From an uncultured Spartobacteria bacterium (GTDB lineage: Bacteria; Verrucomicrobiota; Verrucomicrobiia; Chthoniobacterales; Chthoniobacteraceae): a stretch of 51,713 nt of DNA. Each line of letters starts with the position of its first letter. Within the stretch, counting starts at the first letter, position 1. The translations under genes were made by a program, and so were the position numbers. Positions 1-9,332 of the stretch are shown here, piece by piece. The stretch covers positions 1 through 51,713 of the forward strand of contig CAIYUV010000143.1 of NCBI GenBank assembly GCA_903929475.1, written 5' to 3'. The notes under the pieces are model-generated. The model made no database searches and was not told where the DNA came from. It saw nothing but the letters and a program-made list of their open reading frames with translations.

Positions 1-827
1 ATGTGGGCGGCACGGGTGAGTTCAGCACGGGCGATGTGACCACGTTGCTCACCAACCTGACGGGCGCGGTCACCACCGGCGGTTTCCTGAGCGGATCCTC
101 CATCGGGTTTGACACGACCAATGCGACCGGAACTTTCACCGTTGCAGACGCACTTGCGGACACGACTGGTGCCGGAGGCGGCTCACTGGGCCTGACAAAA
201 TTGGGCGCCGGCACGCTGCTCCTCTCCAACACCAGCAACATCACCGGCGCAACGACCGTTGCGGGCGGCACGCTCCTCGTGAGCGGCTCCATCTCGGGCA
301 GTGCGGTGACGGTGCAATCAGGTGCAACACTTGGAACCCAGAGCGGCACGGGTGGCGGCACGGTGGGCGCTGTGAGCGTCCTGAGCGGCGGCACGCTGGC
401 CCCCGGTGCAAGCACGGGCCTGATAACGACTGGAAATCTGGCGATTGCCAGCGGCGGTATCTTCGCTGCGGAAATCAACGGCACCACGGCAGGCAGCGGT
501 TACGATCAGGTGAGTGTGGCAGGGACTGTGGATCTCACGGGCTCCACATTGTCGCTTAGCGGCAGTTACTCCGGTGGAGGCGACACCTTCTACCTCATTT
601 TGAATGATGGATCGGACGCGGTCACGGGGACCTTTAACGGATTGGCCGAAGGTGCATCAGTCAGCATCGGCGCCCAATTGTTCAACCTCACCTATACCGC
701 AAACGGCGACCTCGGCAGCATCGGCAACGATGTGGCGCTCCTCTCAGTGCCGGAGCCGGGTGCTGCGGTTTCGCTGCTGGGCGGTCTGGGCCTGCTGCTC
801 GGCATCCGCCGCCGCCGCAACGCGTAA
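1..827 (+). CDS. PEP-CTERM autotransporter-repeat passenger protein, 5' truncated by window edge
   Basis: This is the C-terminal 275 or so residues of an exported surface protein; the frame is open at the left edge, so the true start lies outside. It carries autotransporter-associated beta-strand repeats of the type LTKLGAGTLLLSNTSN followed by ITGATTVAGGTLLV, then a non-repetitive tail. It ends in a PEP-CTERM sorting signal: VPEPG, a hydrophobic stretch (SLLGGLGLLLG) and a terminal RRRR cluster. In other bacteria such tails are handled by exosortase. The next gene ends almost identically and shares the preceding modules (a GGTGEF.TGD..TLL segment, then SIGFDT), so the two are tandem paralogues. 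The product is presumably extracellular or envelope-attached. Function beyond surface or matrix structure cannot be read. Confidence 0.85.
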   Translation, partial: VGGTGEFSTGDVTTLLTNLTGAVTTGGFLSGSSIGFDTTNATGTFTVADALADTTGAGGGSLGLTKLGAGTLLLSNTSNITGATTVAGGTLLVSGSISGSAVTVQSGATLGTQSGTGGGTVGAVSVLSGGTLAPGASTGLITTGNLAIASGGIFAAEINGTTAGSGYDQVSVAGTVDLTGSTLSLSGSYSGGGDTFYLILNDGSDAVTGTFNGLAEGASVSIGAQLFNLTYTANGDLGSIGNDVALLSVPEPGAAVSLLGGLGLLLGIRRRRNA

Positions 828-850
828 GATTCGAATCCATTCGTTTCTAA

Positions 851-900
851 AATCGAATCCGACCGAATCCGACTGAATCCGACTGAATCCGACTGAATCC
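851..900. repeat. Tandem decamer repeat (GACTGAATCC x3 plus two variants)
   Basis: Five consecutive 10-bp units lie in the 303-bp gap between the two PEP-CTERM genes: AATCGAATCC, GACCGAATCC and then GACTGAATCC three times. The units have no spacers. The rest of the gap (901-1130) holds a short palindrome at 994-1012 (CATGGG and CCCATG arms) but no convincing promoter or RNA gene. The array could be slippage-prone filler or a regulator-binding array for the giant gene downstream; nothing in the sequence decides between these. Confidence 0.8.
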
Positions 901-1130
901 GCCCTTTCATGATTGCCTTTTATAGTGAATGGCGTTCTTGGATCGGGTTTCAGCGAAATGAAACAGACTGAAAAATGGCTGAAAACTAAAGACCATGGGC
1001 TGGATCCCCATGCGGTTTGTGATCAATGGCAATGGCGATCGCGAAGTTTTTTGTCGTCATTCATTGTGATTTCCGCGTTTTGGATAAGTTAAGTGGTCGT
1101 ATCACATTCGACTTTTATGCTGGCCTCCAG

Positions 1131-4100
1131 ATGAAATATATAAACTCCAAGATGCTGACTCCTCGCCGCGCTTCTTTCATTCGTATTTGCGCAGTTCCGT
1201 TTGCTTCGCTCTTCGCTGTGAGTGCGACTGCGGCGAATATTTCATGGACGGGGGCGACGGATGCAGTGTGGAGCACGGGCGGGGATTGGGTGGGTGGCGT
1301 TACGCCGACGAGCGGTGATGTGGTGGTGTTTGATGCAGGGTCGGTGGCGAATTTGAACACAACGCTGGGGACAAACTTTTCGATTCAGGGTTTGAAAATC
1401 ACGACGCCGGGCGGACTGATTACCATTGGAGGAGGGAATACGCTGACGCTGGGTGCCGGTGGGATTGACATGAGTGCGGCGTCGCAGGATTTGCTGCTCA
1501 ATGCGTTGATGGCGCTTTCAGCGGATCAGTCGTGGAATGTGGCGGCGGGAAGGACGCTGACTGCCAACGGGATCATCAGCGGAACGAACGTGAATTTGAA
1601 CAAGATCGGGCTCGGAGATTTGATTCTTGGCGGGGCGAATACTTTCACGGGGACAACGACGATTGGCGGCGGGACGCTGACTTTAAGCGGGAGTCTGAAT
1701 GGGACGACGGGGACGGATTTGACGCTCGCGGGAACGGGGACTTTCAATGTGAGCGCGGCGAGCGGGGTGAGTCAGGGGATGAAAGTGTTGAGGTTCAGTG
1801 GTGGCGACGGAACGGTGCGCTCCACGAACAATGGTGGCACGAGCACGGTGAGTTTTACTTCGCGCATAACGCGCGTTGCGGGAGCGACGGGAAATTTTTC
1901 ATTGATCAACGGGACGCAAGGCGCAGGCGGGACGAACAACATCACGATTGGCGGGGAGTTGACGGCGCAGTTGCTGGATCGCGGGCTATTTTACAATGGC
2001 TCCCGGTATGCGGCGTATGATGCGGGTGGTTTTGTGCGCGGGCTGATTTACGGCGCGGATGCGAATGCGCCATCGTCCATTGCGAGTGGACTGACACTGG
2101 GCGTGAACGATGCCACGCTAAACGTTGACATTTCCGGGAACATCACAGCACAGACGACGGCGTCGGTGAATACGATCAGCGACACCGGTGTATTTAATAT
2201 CACGCTGGCTGGGAGTCAGACTCTGAGCCTCAATGGTTTTTTGAAATCGGGAGGAAATGCTGCGACGATTTCCGGCGGAACGGGAATCACGACGACTGCG
2301 GCTAACAATGAGATGGTTATCCGAACGGATGCGGCGGGTGACACGCTGACGATCAGCACGCCGGTCCTCGCCAATGGAACGAGCAGCCTCACCAAATCAG
2401 GGGCGGGCACGCTGGTTCTTTCCGGCGCGAATCGTTTCACTGGCGGCACGATTATCAACGCAGGGATTGTGCAGGCTGGTTCCACCACGGCGTTTGGCGG
2501 AGCGACTGGCGTCGAGGGCGTGCTGACTTTCAGCCCCGGCAGCACCGGGGTCGTGCGACTCAACGGTCAAAACAATACGATAGGCGGACTCAATACAGGT
2601 GCTCCGGTAGGTGCTCCAGCGATCGAAAACGGAACTGTGGGAAATGCCACGCTGACTGTCGGCATCGCTGCTTCGAATGCGTATGCTGGTGTTTTGAGAG
2701 ACGGCAGCGCGGGCACCTTGCTGCTGACAAAATCCGGCGCTGGCACACTCACGCTTTCCGGCGCGAACACTTACACAGGCGCCACTACAATCAGCGGCGG
2801 TATTCTCAAGGCGGGCATCGCCTCGGTGGCAGGTGTCAGCGGACCGTTGGGCAAAAACTCGGCTTTGACCCTCTCCAATAGCGCCGGAGTGAGCCTTGAC
2901 CTCAATGGTTTCGACACCGTGCTTGGCTCGATCGCCGGCGGTGGCACGACCGGCGGCGGCGTGAGTTTGGGGAGCAACACCATCACAGTTGGCGGCAACA
3001 ATACGAACACAACTTATGCGGGGGTTATTTCCAGCAGCGCCGGTGTCACCGGTGTCAGCCTCTACAAGAAAGGCACTGGCTCCCTGACCCTCCAGGGCAA
3101 CAATACGTTCACGGGCAAGATCGTCATCGATGGCGGCACCTTGTTTGCCAACGATGAAGCCGGCACGGTGAACGAAAACAAGCTCGGCGCCACCCCGGCT
3201 TCTTTCGTGTCAGACGACATCACCATCAAGAACGGCGGCACGCTCGCCATGCTTTCAGGGACGGATGGTCGAACCCTGGCCGCCAGTCGAGGCATCTACC
3301 TCGACAACAGCGGTGGTAACTACACGCAGAATATCAATACCGGCGGCGGCGACTTCGTCATCAATGGCGTCATCAGCGGTCCCGGCGGGTTTTTGCATAG
3401 CGACGCCAGCGGACACTTTGGAGGGAATTACCGGCGACTCTATCTTAACGCCAGCAATACTTTCACGGGCAACGTCGGGTGGGTTGCCAACGGCACTAAA
3501 GCCAATTACGGCGGTGTCCAAATGAACAACCCGCTTGCGTTGCAGAACGCCGCTGTCGATACCAGTTCGAACTCTTCATGGCTGGGCGTATCCACGCAAA
3601 ATCTCGTTTCAAGCGGCAATGCCGTCCTTCCCGCTCTTGGCGCGGGCCACGCTGCCGCTCTGCAACTCGGCGGCCTCGTTACCGGCACGATTAGCGTCAG
3701 CCGCACCCTTCCAAGCATGCTCAGCAATGCGACGATCACCGACCTGATCCTCAATCCGACAGTCGCGACGACCAATCAGGCTGCGTATGAGTTCAAGACC
3801 TTTACCAATGTTATCGGCGGCACGGGCGAAACGACTGTCAACGTCTACAAGACTGGCCTGGGTTCGCAAGCCCTCAACGGCGCCAACACCTACAGCGGCA
3901 AAACATCGATCTTCAACGGCATCCTTGCCATTAATACCATCAAGGTCATCGGCGGCGCGGCCAACTCGCTCGGCCAACCCACCACCGTGACCAACGGCAC
4001 GATCGATGTCGGCGGCCTCGACGGGTCCAGCAACCCCACCAGCGGCACCCTGATGTATACCGGCACCGGTGACACCACCGACCGCGTCATCAATCTCGCC

Positions 4101-7100
4101 AGCACCACCGGCGGGGCGACGCTCGACATGTCGGGAACGAATACTCTGACTTTCAGCAGTAACCTCACCGCCACCGGCGTCGGAGCTAAAACCCTGAGGT
4201 TGCAAGGTTCCAGCGCGGGAACCGGAGTGCTCGGGGGCCAGATAGTGAACAGTAGCAACGGTGCCACTACGCTGACGAAACAAGGCACCGGTGGCTGGAC
4301 TCTTAACGCCGCCAATACCTTCACCGGCGACACCACGTTCAACGGCGGCACGCTTACGATTGGAAATGTGCTGGCGTTGCAGAACAGCGCGTTGAATTAC
4401 ATGATCGGCACGCTGGCCTTTTCGACCGGCATCAACACTCCGACCTTTGGCGGCCTCACGGGATCCACAAGTCTATCCGTGGCCTCCAATGTGACCGACC
4501 TGACGCTTAGTCTAGGCACGGGAGTCACCAAGACATACTCCGGCACGCTGGGCAGCGATCTCCCGGGCATGAACGTGCATAAGTCCGGTGCGGGCACCCA
4601 GATTCTCGGGGCGGCCACCTACACGGGCAGCACCAGTGCCGATGTCGGCAAGCTCTACCTGAACGGAAGCAATGCGACGACCGCCATCACCGTGGCTGGC
4701 GGAGCAACAATTGGTGGCACCGGCACCGCCTCGTCCGCGAATGCGACAGTCGCTGACACCGGCATCGTCGAAGCGGGCTCCGGCGGGCTTGGAACTCTGA
4801 CATTGGGTGGCCTGAGTTTTACCAACACCGGCACCATCAATGTCGCGGGCATCGGCAATTACGGCAGCAACGCGGCGATCAACGTTCAAAATTCGAACGG
4901 CCTGATCGCCAACGGCACCGCAGGCTCGGTGACGATTACTCTCGCAGGCACCGCGCCCGGCGGCACCGGGACAGTCCACCTGATCCAGTATGCCGGCGCG
5001 ATTGGCGGCACTGGTTTCGGCGGCTTTGGTCTCAACGCCTCTGGTCTCAACGCCGGTCCTCGCGCTCTGTTCACGCTGGCCAACAACACCGGCTATGTGG
5101 ATTTGAACTACAGCTTGGACAATCCCGTGTGGAGCGGATTTGGCAATGGCAACTGGGTCACCTCCCCGAATCTCACCGTGATCCCGAACACGAATTGGAA
5201 ACTGGCGAGCAATCTCTCGACCCAGACCAACTTCATTGGCAGCGATGCAGTCGTCTTCAACGACACGGCCTCAGCGTTCACCGCGACCATCAGTGCCGCG
5301 GACGTTGCGCCGGCGTCGGTCACTTTCAACAACACGGCGAATAACTATACCTTGCAAGGCGGCTTTGGCATCACTGGCGGCACCGCGTTGAACAAGAGCG
5401 GCAGTGCCATGCTGACCGTCCTCAACAACAATAGTTATTCGGGCGGGACGATCATCAGCGCTGGCACCGTGCAGGTCGGCAATGGCAGCAGTTCCGGAAC
5501 ACTCGGTTTGGGCCTGATCACTGACAATGGCATCCTGAAGTTCAACCGTTCCGACGCCCAGACCATCGGCAATACCATCGGTGGCAGCGGCTCCGTCGTT
5601 CTGGATGGCGCGGGGGGAGTAGCGCTAACCGGCCCGAATAACTATGGCGGCAATACCACGCTGAACAACGGGTCTCTGACGCTCGGCAACGCCACCGCCC
5701 TGGGCGCCGGGACCGGTAGCCTGATCATCAACGGCGGCTCGCTCGACAGCAGCATCGCCAGCCTCGTGCTGATCAATAACAATGCCCAGATATGGAACAG
5801 CGACTTCGCCTTCATTGGAACTAACGATTTGAATCTTGGCATCAGCACGGTTTCTCTGGGTTCCACAGTCGGTTCCCGCGCGTTGACCGTCTCCGCCAGC
5901 ACCCTTACGGTCGGCGGAGTCATCGCCGACGGCACGGCCACGGGCCTGACCAAAGCCGGTGCAGGTTCCCTAGTGCTGGGCGGTGCCAGCACTTATAGTG
6001 GAGGCACGGTGGTCAATGAGGGCACGGTGACATTGAACAACGGTGCGACGCTCGGAGCAAATACGGGTTCACTTGCCGTGAACAACCCCAACACGGGTGC
6101 TGGCACCGATGTGGTGCTGAACCTGAATGGGTCAGTCACGACCGGGCCGTTGAGCGGTGCGATTGCGACACCGTCCGGCGGAACCAACACCGCGACGATC
6201 AACATCGCAACGAACAAGATACTCACGCTTATCCAGTCCAGTGACAGTCAATTTGATGGCACGATCGCCGGTGCCGGTGCGCTCACCAAGGGTGGAACGG
6301 GCAAGTTGACCCTGACTGGAACCAACACCTTCGCCGGGGGCACAACGCTGAATCAAGGCACCTTGAGCGTCGGCAGCCTCTCCAACACGGGCACGGGCAC
6401 CATTACCGTCAATGGCGGCACCTTCCAGTTCACGGGCAATACAGTCTCCACCAACCGGTTCGCCATCACGGGCGGAAATGTGGCTTTCGACATCACCCAG
6501 CCCGACGCCATCTTTACCATCACGAATTACTACACAAACGCCAGCATCACAAAACTGGGGACTGGCACCCTCGACTTCGGCGGCAATGTCTATTACACAG
6601 CCAATCAGGGCAATTTGTCACTTTCGGTGAACCAAGGCACAGTGAGACTAAGCAGCACCGTGACGGACCCGCCCTTCCAGGACACCTTCGCCAACGTGAA
6701 CGACGTGCAGACGGGCGCAACCCTCAAATTGAACAATACCCAAGGCCGGCAGGTCGTGCCGACGGGCACATTCAACATGTCCGGCGGAACCTTTGACCTC
6801 AATGGCAACAACAGCAATTACAATCCGCAGCTCACAGGAACCGGCACGGTCACCAATAGCAATGCTGCCGCCGCTAAACTGATGGTGCATCCCAGCAACG
6901 TAAAGACGTTCAGCGGCAATATCGTTGACGGCACTGGTGTCGTGGGACTGCAATTTACGAACCAATTTGCCTACGGTGCGATACAGACTGCGGTCTGGAC
7001 GCTTGCCGGCAACAATACCTATTCTGGCGCGACCACGGTCGGTGTGGGCAAACTCCAAGCCGGTTCCGTAACCGCCTTCTCACCGAAATCGTCATATACC

Positions 7101-8879
7101 GTGGCGGCAGCGGCAACATTGGACGTCGCTGGCTATAACAATACGATTGGTTCGCTGATCGGGGCGGGCAGTGTGACTCTCGGGACAGCGACACTTTCCA
7201 TCGGCAACGATAACACCAGCCCGGCAGCTTTTACCGGCACGATTTCGGGCGTGGGAGGTTCCGTGATGAAGGTCGGCTCGGGGATATTCATCCTCGCTGG
7301 GCCCGGCACCTACACGGGGCAGACGATTGTTTCGCAAGGCACGTTTGATTTTAAAATGCCCGCTGCGCTCTATAACGGTGACAGTAGCAAGTGGACGAAT
7401 ACAAACATCACGGTCAATTCCGGGGCGACACTTGGGTTTGCCGTGGGTGGTGCCGGGCAGTTCGTAACCGCAGATATCAACACTCTCCTCGATGGCGCGC
7501 ATCTCGGCGCCAGCGACGGCGTCTCCGGCCTGCTGAACAATGCCAGCATTGGGTTCGATACGGGGGGAGGGGACTTCACAATTGATGGCTCAATCAGCAA
7601 TTCCAACGGCGGAGCCAATGTGCTGGGTGTGCAAAAACTTGGAGCAAATACCCTGACATTCACCGGCGTAAATAACTACAGCGGTGTGACCACGATAAGC
7701 GCAGGCATTTTGCAAATCGGCAACGGTGGCACCACGGGAAATCTCGGTAGCGGCAACGTGGTCAACAATGGAAGTCTGGTTTTCAACCGCAGCGATTCGC
7801 TTGCTGTCTCCAATGCAATCAGCGGAACTGGTTCACTCACGAAACTTGGAGCCAGCACGCTTGCACTCAGCGGAGCGAGCACTTTCACGGGTGCAACGAC
7901 GATCAATGGCGGCGTCCTTTCCATAGACAGCATTCAGAACGCAGGAAGCGCTACACCGAACGCACTGGGCAACCCGGTTGCAGGCGCGAACAGCGTCATC
8001 AATCTCGCAGATTCCTGCACTTTGCGATATACGGGTTCCGCGAATGGTAGCAGTGATCGTGTCGTCAACTTGAGTTCTGCGTCTGACGGAACATACACGC
8101 TCGATGCCAGCGGAGCCGCGCCATTTGTGCTGACCAGCGCCATTACCACGAATGCCACCAGCGGCGCGACCACGCTCGTGCTTACCGGTGGTGGCAGCGG
8201 AGCCGCTGGTGGAGCCATTATAAACGGCACTGGCGCCAGCGTCACCTCGGTAATTAAAAATGGTGTCGGCACATGGACGGTTGCCAGCACGAATACCTAC
8301 ACCGGCCCGACGAACGTGAACGCGGGAACACTGGCGATGAACGGCTCCATTAGTGGCAGCACGACGAATGTGAACAACGGCGGCACACTGACGGGCGACA
8401 ACGGGACATTTGGCAATGTCATCGTCAACGGCGGCGGGACATTTTCACCGGGAGGCAACTTGGTCGGGACTCTCACCGTCGCCGGCGATCTCACTCTGAA
8501 GGATTCTTCGATGCTGCTTGCCCAGTTTAATTCCGACGCGCCTGCGGTAGACGGGATCATCGTCAACGGCAATTTGAACATTTCCAACGGGGCGGTGCTG
8601 AACGTGAGCGACATCGGGTCGAGTGCCAGCAGCATTTTCGATCTACCCGCACCGTTCATCACCTACAGCGGGACGTGGAATGGTGGCACATTTCTAGGAA
8701 TGCCAGACGATAGCTACTTTATGAGCGGCGGGCAGGCATATTTCATCTCCTACGATGGGGCGGGCGGTGAAAGCATTGTCACACTCACGATGGTCGCCGT
8801 TGTTCCGGAACCCGGTGTGGCAGTATCGCTGCTCGGCGGTCTCGGTCTCCTCCTCGGCGTGCGCAGACGCAGGGCGTGA
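1131..8879 (+). CDS. Giant autotransporter-repeat PEP-CTERM surface protein (2,582 aa)
   Basis: A very long secreted passenger protein. The start at 1131 (MKYINSK) or at 1152 (MLTPRR) places a signal peptide ending near VSATAA before the mature NISWTG; the frame is open from 1026, but that start would bury the signal. Most of the protein consists of autotransporter-associated beta-strand repeats with the pattern LTKxGxGTLxLSGxNTYTGxTTIxxGTL, expected to fold as a long right-handed beta-helix. There is no C-terminal outer-membrane barrel. The protein ends instead with VPEPG, a hydrophobic helix and RRRR, a PEP-CTERM tail. A second module resembling the mature N-terminus (WSGFGNGNWV..., then DAVVFNDTASAF) appears near residue 1,330, as if two passenger proteins were joined. 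Neither candidate start has a Shine-Dalgarno sequence. A role as a structural or adhesive surface protein is inferred. Confidence 0.9.
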   Translation: MKYINSKMLTPRRASFIRICAVPFASLFAVSATAANISWTGATDAVWSTGGDWVGGVTPTSGDVVVFDAGSVANLNTTLGTNFSIQGLKITTPGGLITIGGGNTLTLGAGGIDMSAASQDLLLNALMALSADQSWNVAAGRTLTANGIISGTNVNLNKIGLGDLILGGANTFTGTTTIGGGTLTLSGSLNGTTGTDLTLAGTGTFNVSAASGVSQGMKVLRFSGGDGTVRSTNNGGTSTVSFTSRITRVAGATGNFSLINGTQGAGGTNNITIGGELTAQLLDRGLFYNGSRYAAYDAGGFVRGLIYGADANAPSSIASGLTLGVNDATLNVDISGNITAQTTASVNTISDTGVFNITLAGSQTLSLNGFLKSGGNAATISGGTGITTTAANNEMVIRTDAAGDTLTISTPVLANGTSSLTKSGAGTLVLSGANRFTGGTIINAGIVQAGSTTAFGGATGVEGVLTFSPGSTGVVRLNGQNNTIGGLNTGAPVGAPAIENGTVGNATLTVGIAASNAYAGVLRDGSAGTLLLTKSGAGTLTLSGANTYTGATTISGGILKAGIASVAGVSGPLGKNSALTLSNSAGVSLDLNGFDTVLGSIAGGGTTGGGVSLGSNTITVGGNNTNTTYAGVISSSAGVTGVSLYKKGTGSLTLQGNNTFTGKIVIDGGTLFANDEAGTVNENKLGATPASFVSDDITIKNGGTLAMLSGTDGRTLAASRGIYLDNSGGNYTQNINTGGGDFVINGVISGPGGFLHSDASGHFGGNYRRLYLNASNTFTGNVGWVANGTKANYGGVQMNNPLALQNAAVDTSSNSSWLGVSTQNLVSSGNAVLPALGAGHAAALQLGGLVTGTISVSRTLPSMLSNATITDLILNPTVATTNQAAYEFKTFTNVIGGTGETTVNVYKTGLGSQALNGANTYSGKTSIFNGILAINTIKVIGGAANSLGQPTTVTNGTIDVGGLDGSSNPTSGTLMYTGTGDTTDRVINLASTTGGATLDMSGTNTLTFSSNLTATGVGAKTLRLQGSSAGTGVLGGQIVNSSNGATTLTKQGTGGWTLNAANTFTGDTTFNGGTLTIGNVLALQNSALNYMIGTLAFSTGINTPTFGGLTGSTSLSVASNVTDLTLSLGTGVTKTYSGTLGSDLPGMNVHKSGAGTQILGAATYTGSTSADVGKLYLNGSNATTAITVAGGATIGGTGTASSANATVADTGIVEAGSGGLGTLTLGGLSFTNTGTINVAGIGNYGSNAAINVQNSNGLIANGTAGSVTITLAGTAPGGTGTVHLIQYAGAIGGTGFGGFGLNASGLNAGPRALFTLANNTGYVDLNYSLDNPVWSGFGNGNWVTSPNLTVIPNTNWKLASNLSTQTNFIGSDAVVFNDTASAFTATISAADVAPASVTFNNTANNYTLQGGFGITGGTALNKSGSAMLTVLNNNSYSGGTIISAGTVQVGNGSSSGTLGLGLITDNGILKFNRSDAQTIGNTIGGSGSVVLDGAGGVALTGPNNYGGNTTLNNGSLTLGNATALGAGTGSLIINGGSLDSSIASLVLINNNAQIWNSDFAFIGTNDLNLGISTVSLGSTVGSRALTVSASTLTVGGVIADGTATGLTKAGAGSLVLGGASTYSGGTVVNEGTVTLNNGATLGANTGSLAVNNPNTGAGTDVVLNLNGSVTTGPLSGAIATPSGGTNTATINIATNKILTLIQSSDSQFDGTIAGAGALTKGGTGKLTLTGTNTFAGGTTLNQGTLSVGSLSNTGTGTITVNGGTFQFTGNTVSTNRFAITGGNVAFDITQPDAIFTITNYYTNASITKLGTGTLDFGGNVYYTANQGNLSLSVNQGTVRLSSTVTDPPFQDTFANVNDVQTGATLKLNNTQGRQVVPTGTFNMSGGTFDLNGNNSNYNPQLTGTGTVTNSNAAAAKLMVHPSNVKTFSGNIVDGTGVVGLQFTNQFAYGAIQTAVWTLAGNNTYSGATTVGVGKLQAGSVTAFSPKSSYTVAAAATLDVAGYNNTIGSLIGAGSVTLGTATLSIGNDNTSPAAFTGTISGVGGSVMKVGSGIFILAGPGTYTGQTIVSQGTFDFKMPAALYNGDSSKWTNTNITVNSGATLGFAVGGAGQFVTADINTLLDGAHLGASDGVSGLLNNASIGFDTGGGDFTIDGSISNSNGGANVLGVQKLGANTLTFTGVNNYSGVTTISAGILQIGNGGTTGNLGSGNVVNNGSLVFNRSDSLAVSNAISGTGSLTKLGASTLALSGASTFTGATTINGGVLSIDSIQNAGSATPNALGNPVAGANSVINLADSCTLRYTGSANGSSDRVVNLSSASDGTYTLDASGAAPFVLTSAITTNATSGATTLVLTGGGSGAAGGAIINGTGASVTSVIKNGVGTWTVASTNTYTGPTNVNAGTLAMNGSISGSTTNVNNGGTLTGDNGTFGNVIVNGGGTFSPGGNLVGTLTVAGDLTLKDSSMLLAQFNSDAPAVDGIIVNGNLNISNGAVLNVSDIGSSASSIFDLPAPFITYSGTWNGGTFLGMPDDSYFMSGGQAYFISYDGAGGESIVTLTMVAVVPEPGVAVSLLGGLGLLLGVRRRRA

Positions 8880-8892
8880 GGCGCTGCATTTA

Positions 8893-9170
8893 ATACGATT
8901 TCTACAGTCACCTTGCTGGAAAAGATTGGCGCGTAGCGCCAGCGACTACGGTAGCCGTGTGCAAGGAGCGAAGCGACGCAGCCCACGGATCGCGGCCGGA
9001 GTCCATGCACCGCGTATGCGGTGCGACAAACGGTGCCACGTGAATGGTCGCGCCGACTACGCGGCGCTTTGCGTTTCTCCTCCACCCGTGGGTTTCGCTA
9101 CGCTTCACCCACGGCTACCTTAGTCGCTGGCGCTACGCGCCAAATGGCCGCCTGACTGTAGAAATCGTAT
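8893..9170. mobile_element. 278-bp nested palindromic element (MITE- or REP-like)
   Basis: The outer ends are a perfect 18-bp inverted repeat (8893-8910 and 9153-9170). Inside lies a second inverted pair of 34 bp with one mismatch (8926-8959 and 9110-9143). Further hairpins are nested inside: CCGTGGGT/ACCCACGG (9086-9093, 9107-9114), GCACCGC/GCGGTGC (9007-9013, 9018-9024) and GCGCCG/CGGCGC (9050-9055, 9062-9067). No open reading frame in it looks protein-like. It fills most of the 453-bp gap after the giant gene; the remaining 9171-9332 shows nothing recognisable. A non-autonomous transposable or palindromic repeat element is the best reading. Flanking target duplications were not seen. Confidence 0.75.
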
Positions 9171-9332
9171 TGCCCGCACCCACGCCTTCGCACACGAACC
9201 AACGTTGGGAGAACGCCGCTTCCGCATGGCCCCGAATTTCCCAACCCGCCCACGCGCAGGAAAAGGAAAAAAACACCCGCAGTTTATCCGCAGGACTTCG
9301 CTATCTTTTTCAGTGAGAATGAAATTTCCGGG

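Noticed and set aside
851-900. Possible CRISPR array
   Set aside because: Units are contiguous with no spacers and no cas genes are in the window.
1131-8879. Classical type V autotransporter
   Set aside because: No C-terminal outer-membrane barrel; the protein ends in a PEP-CTERM tail instead.
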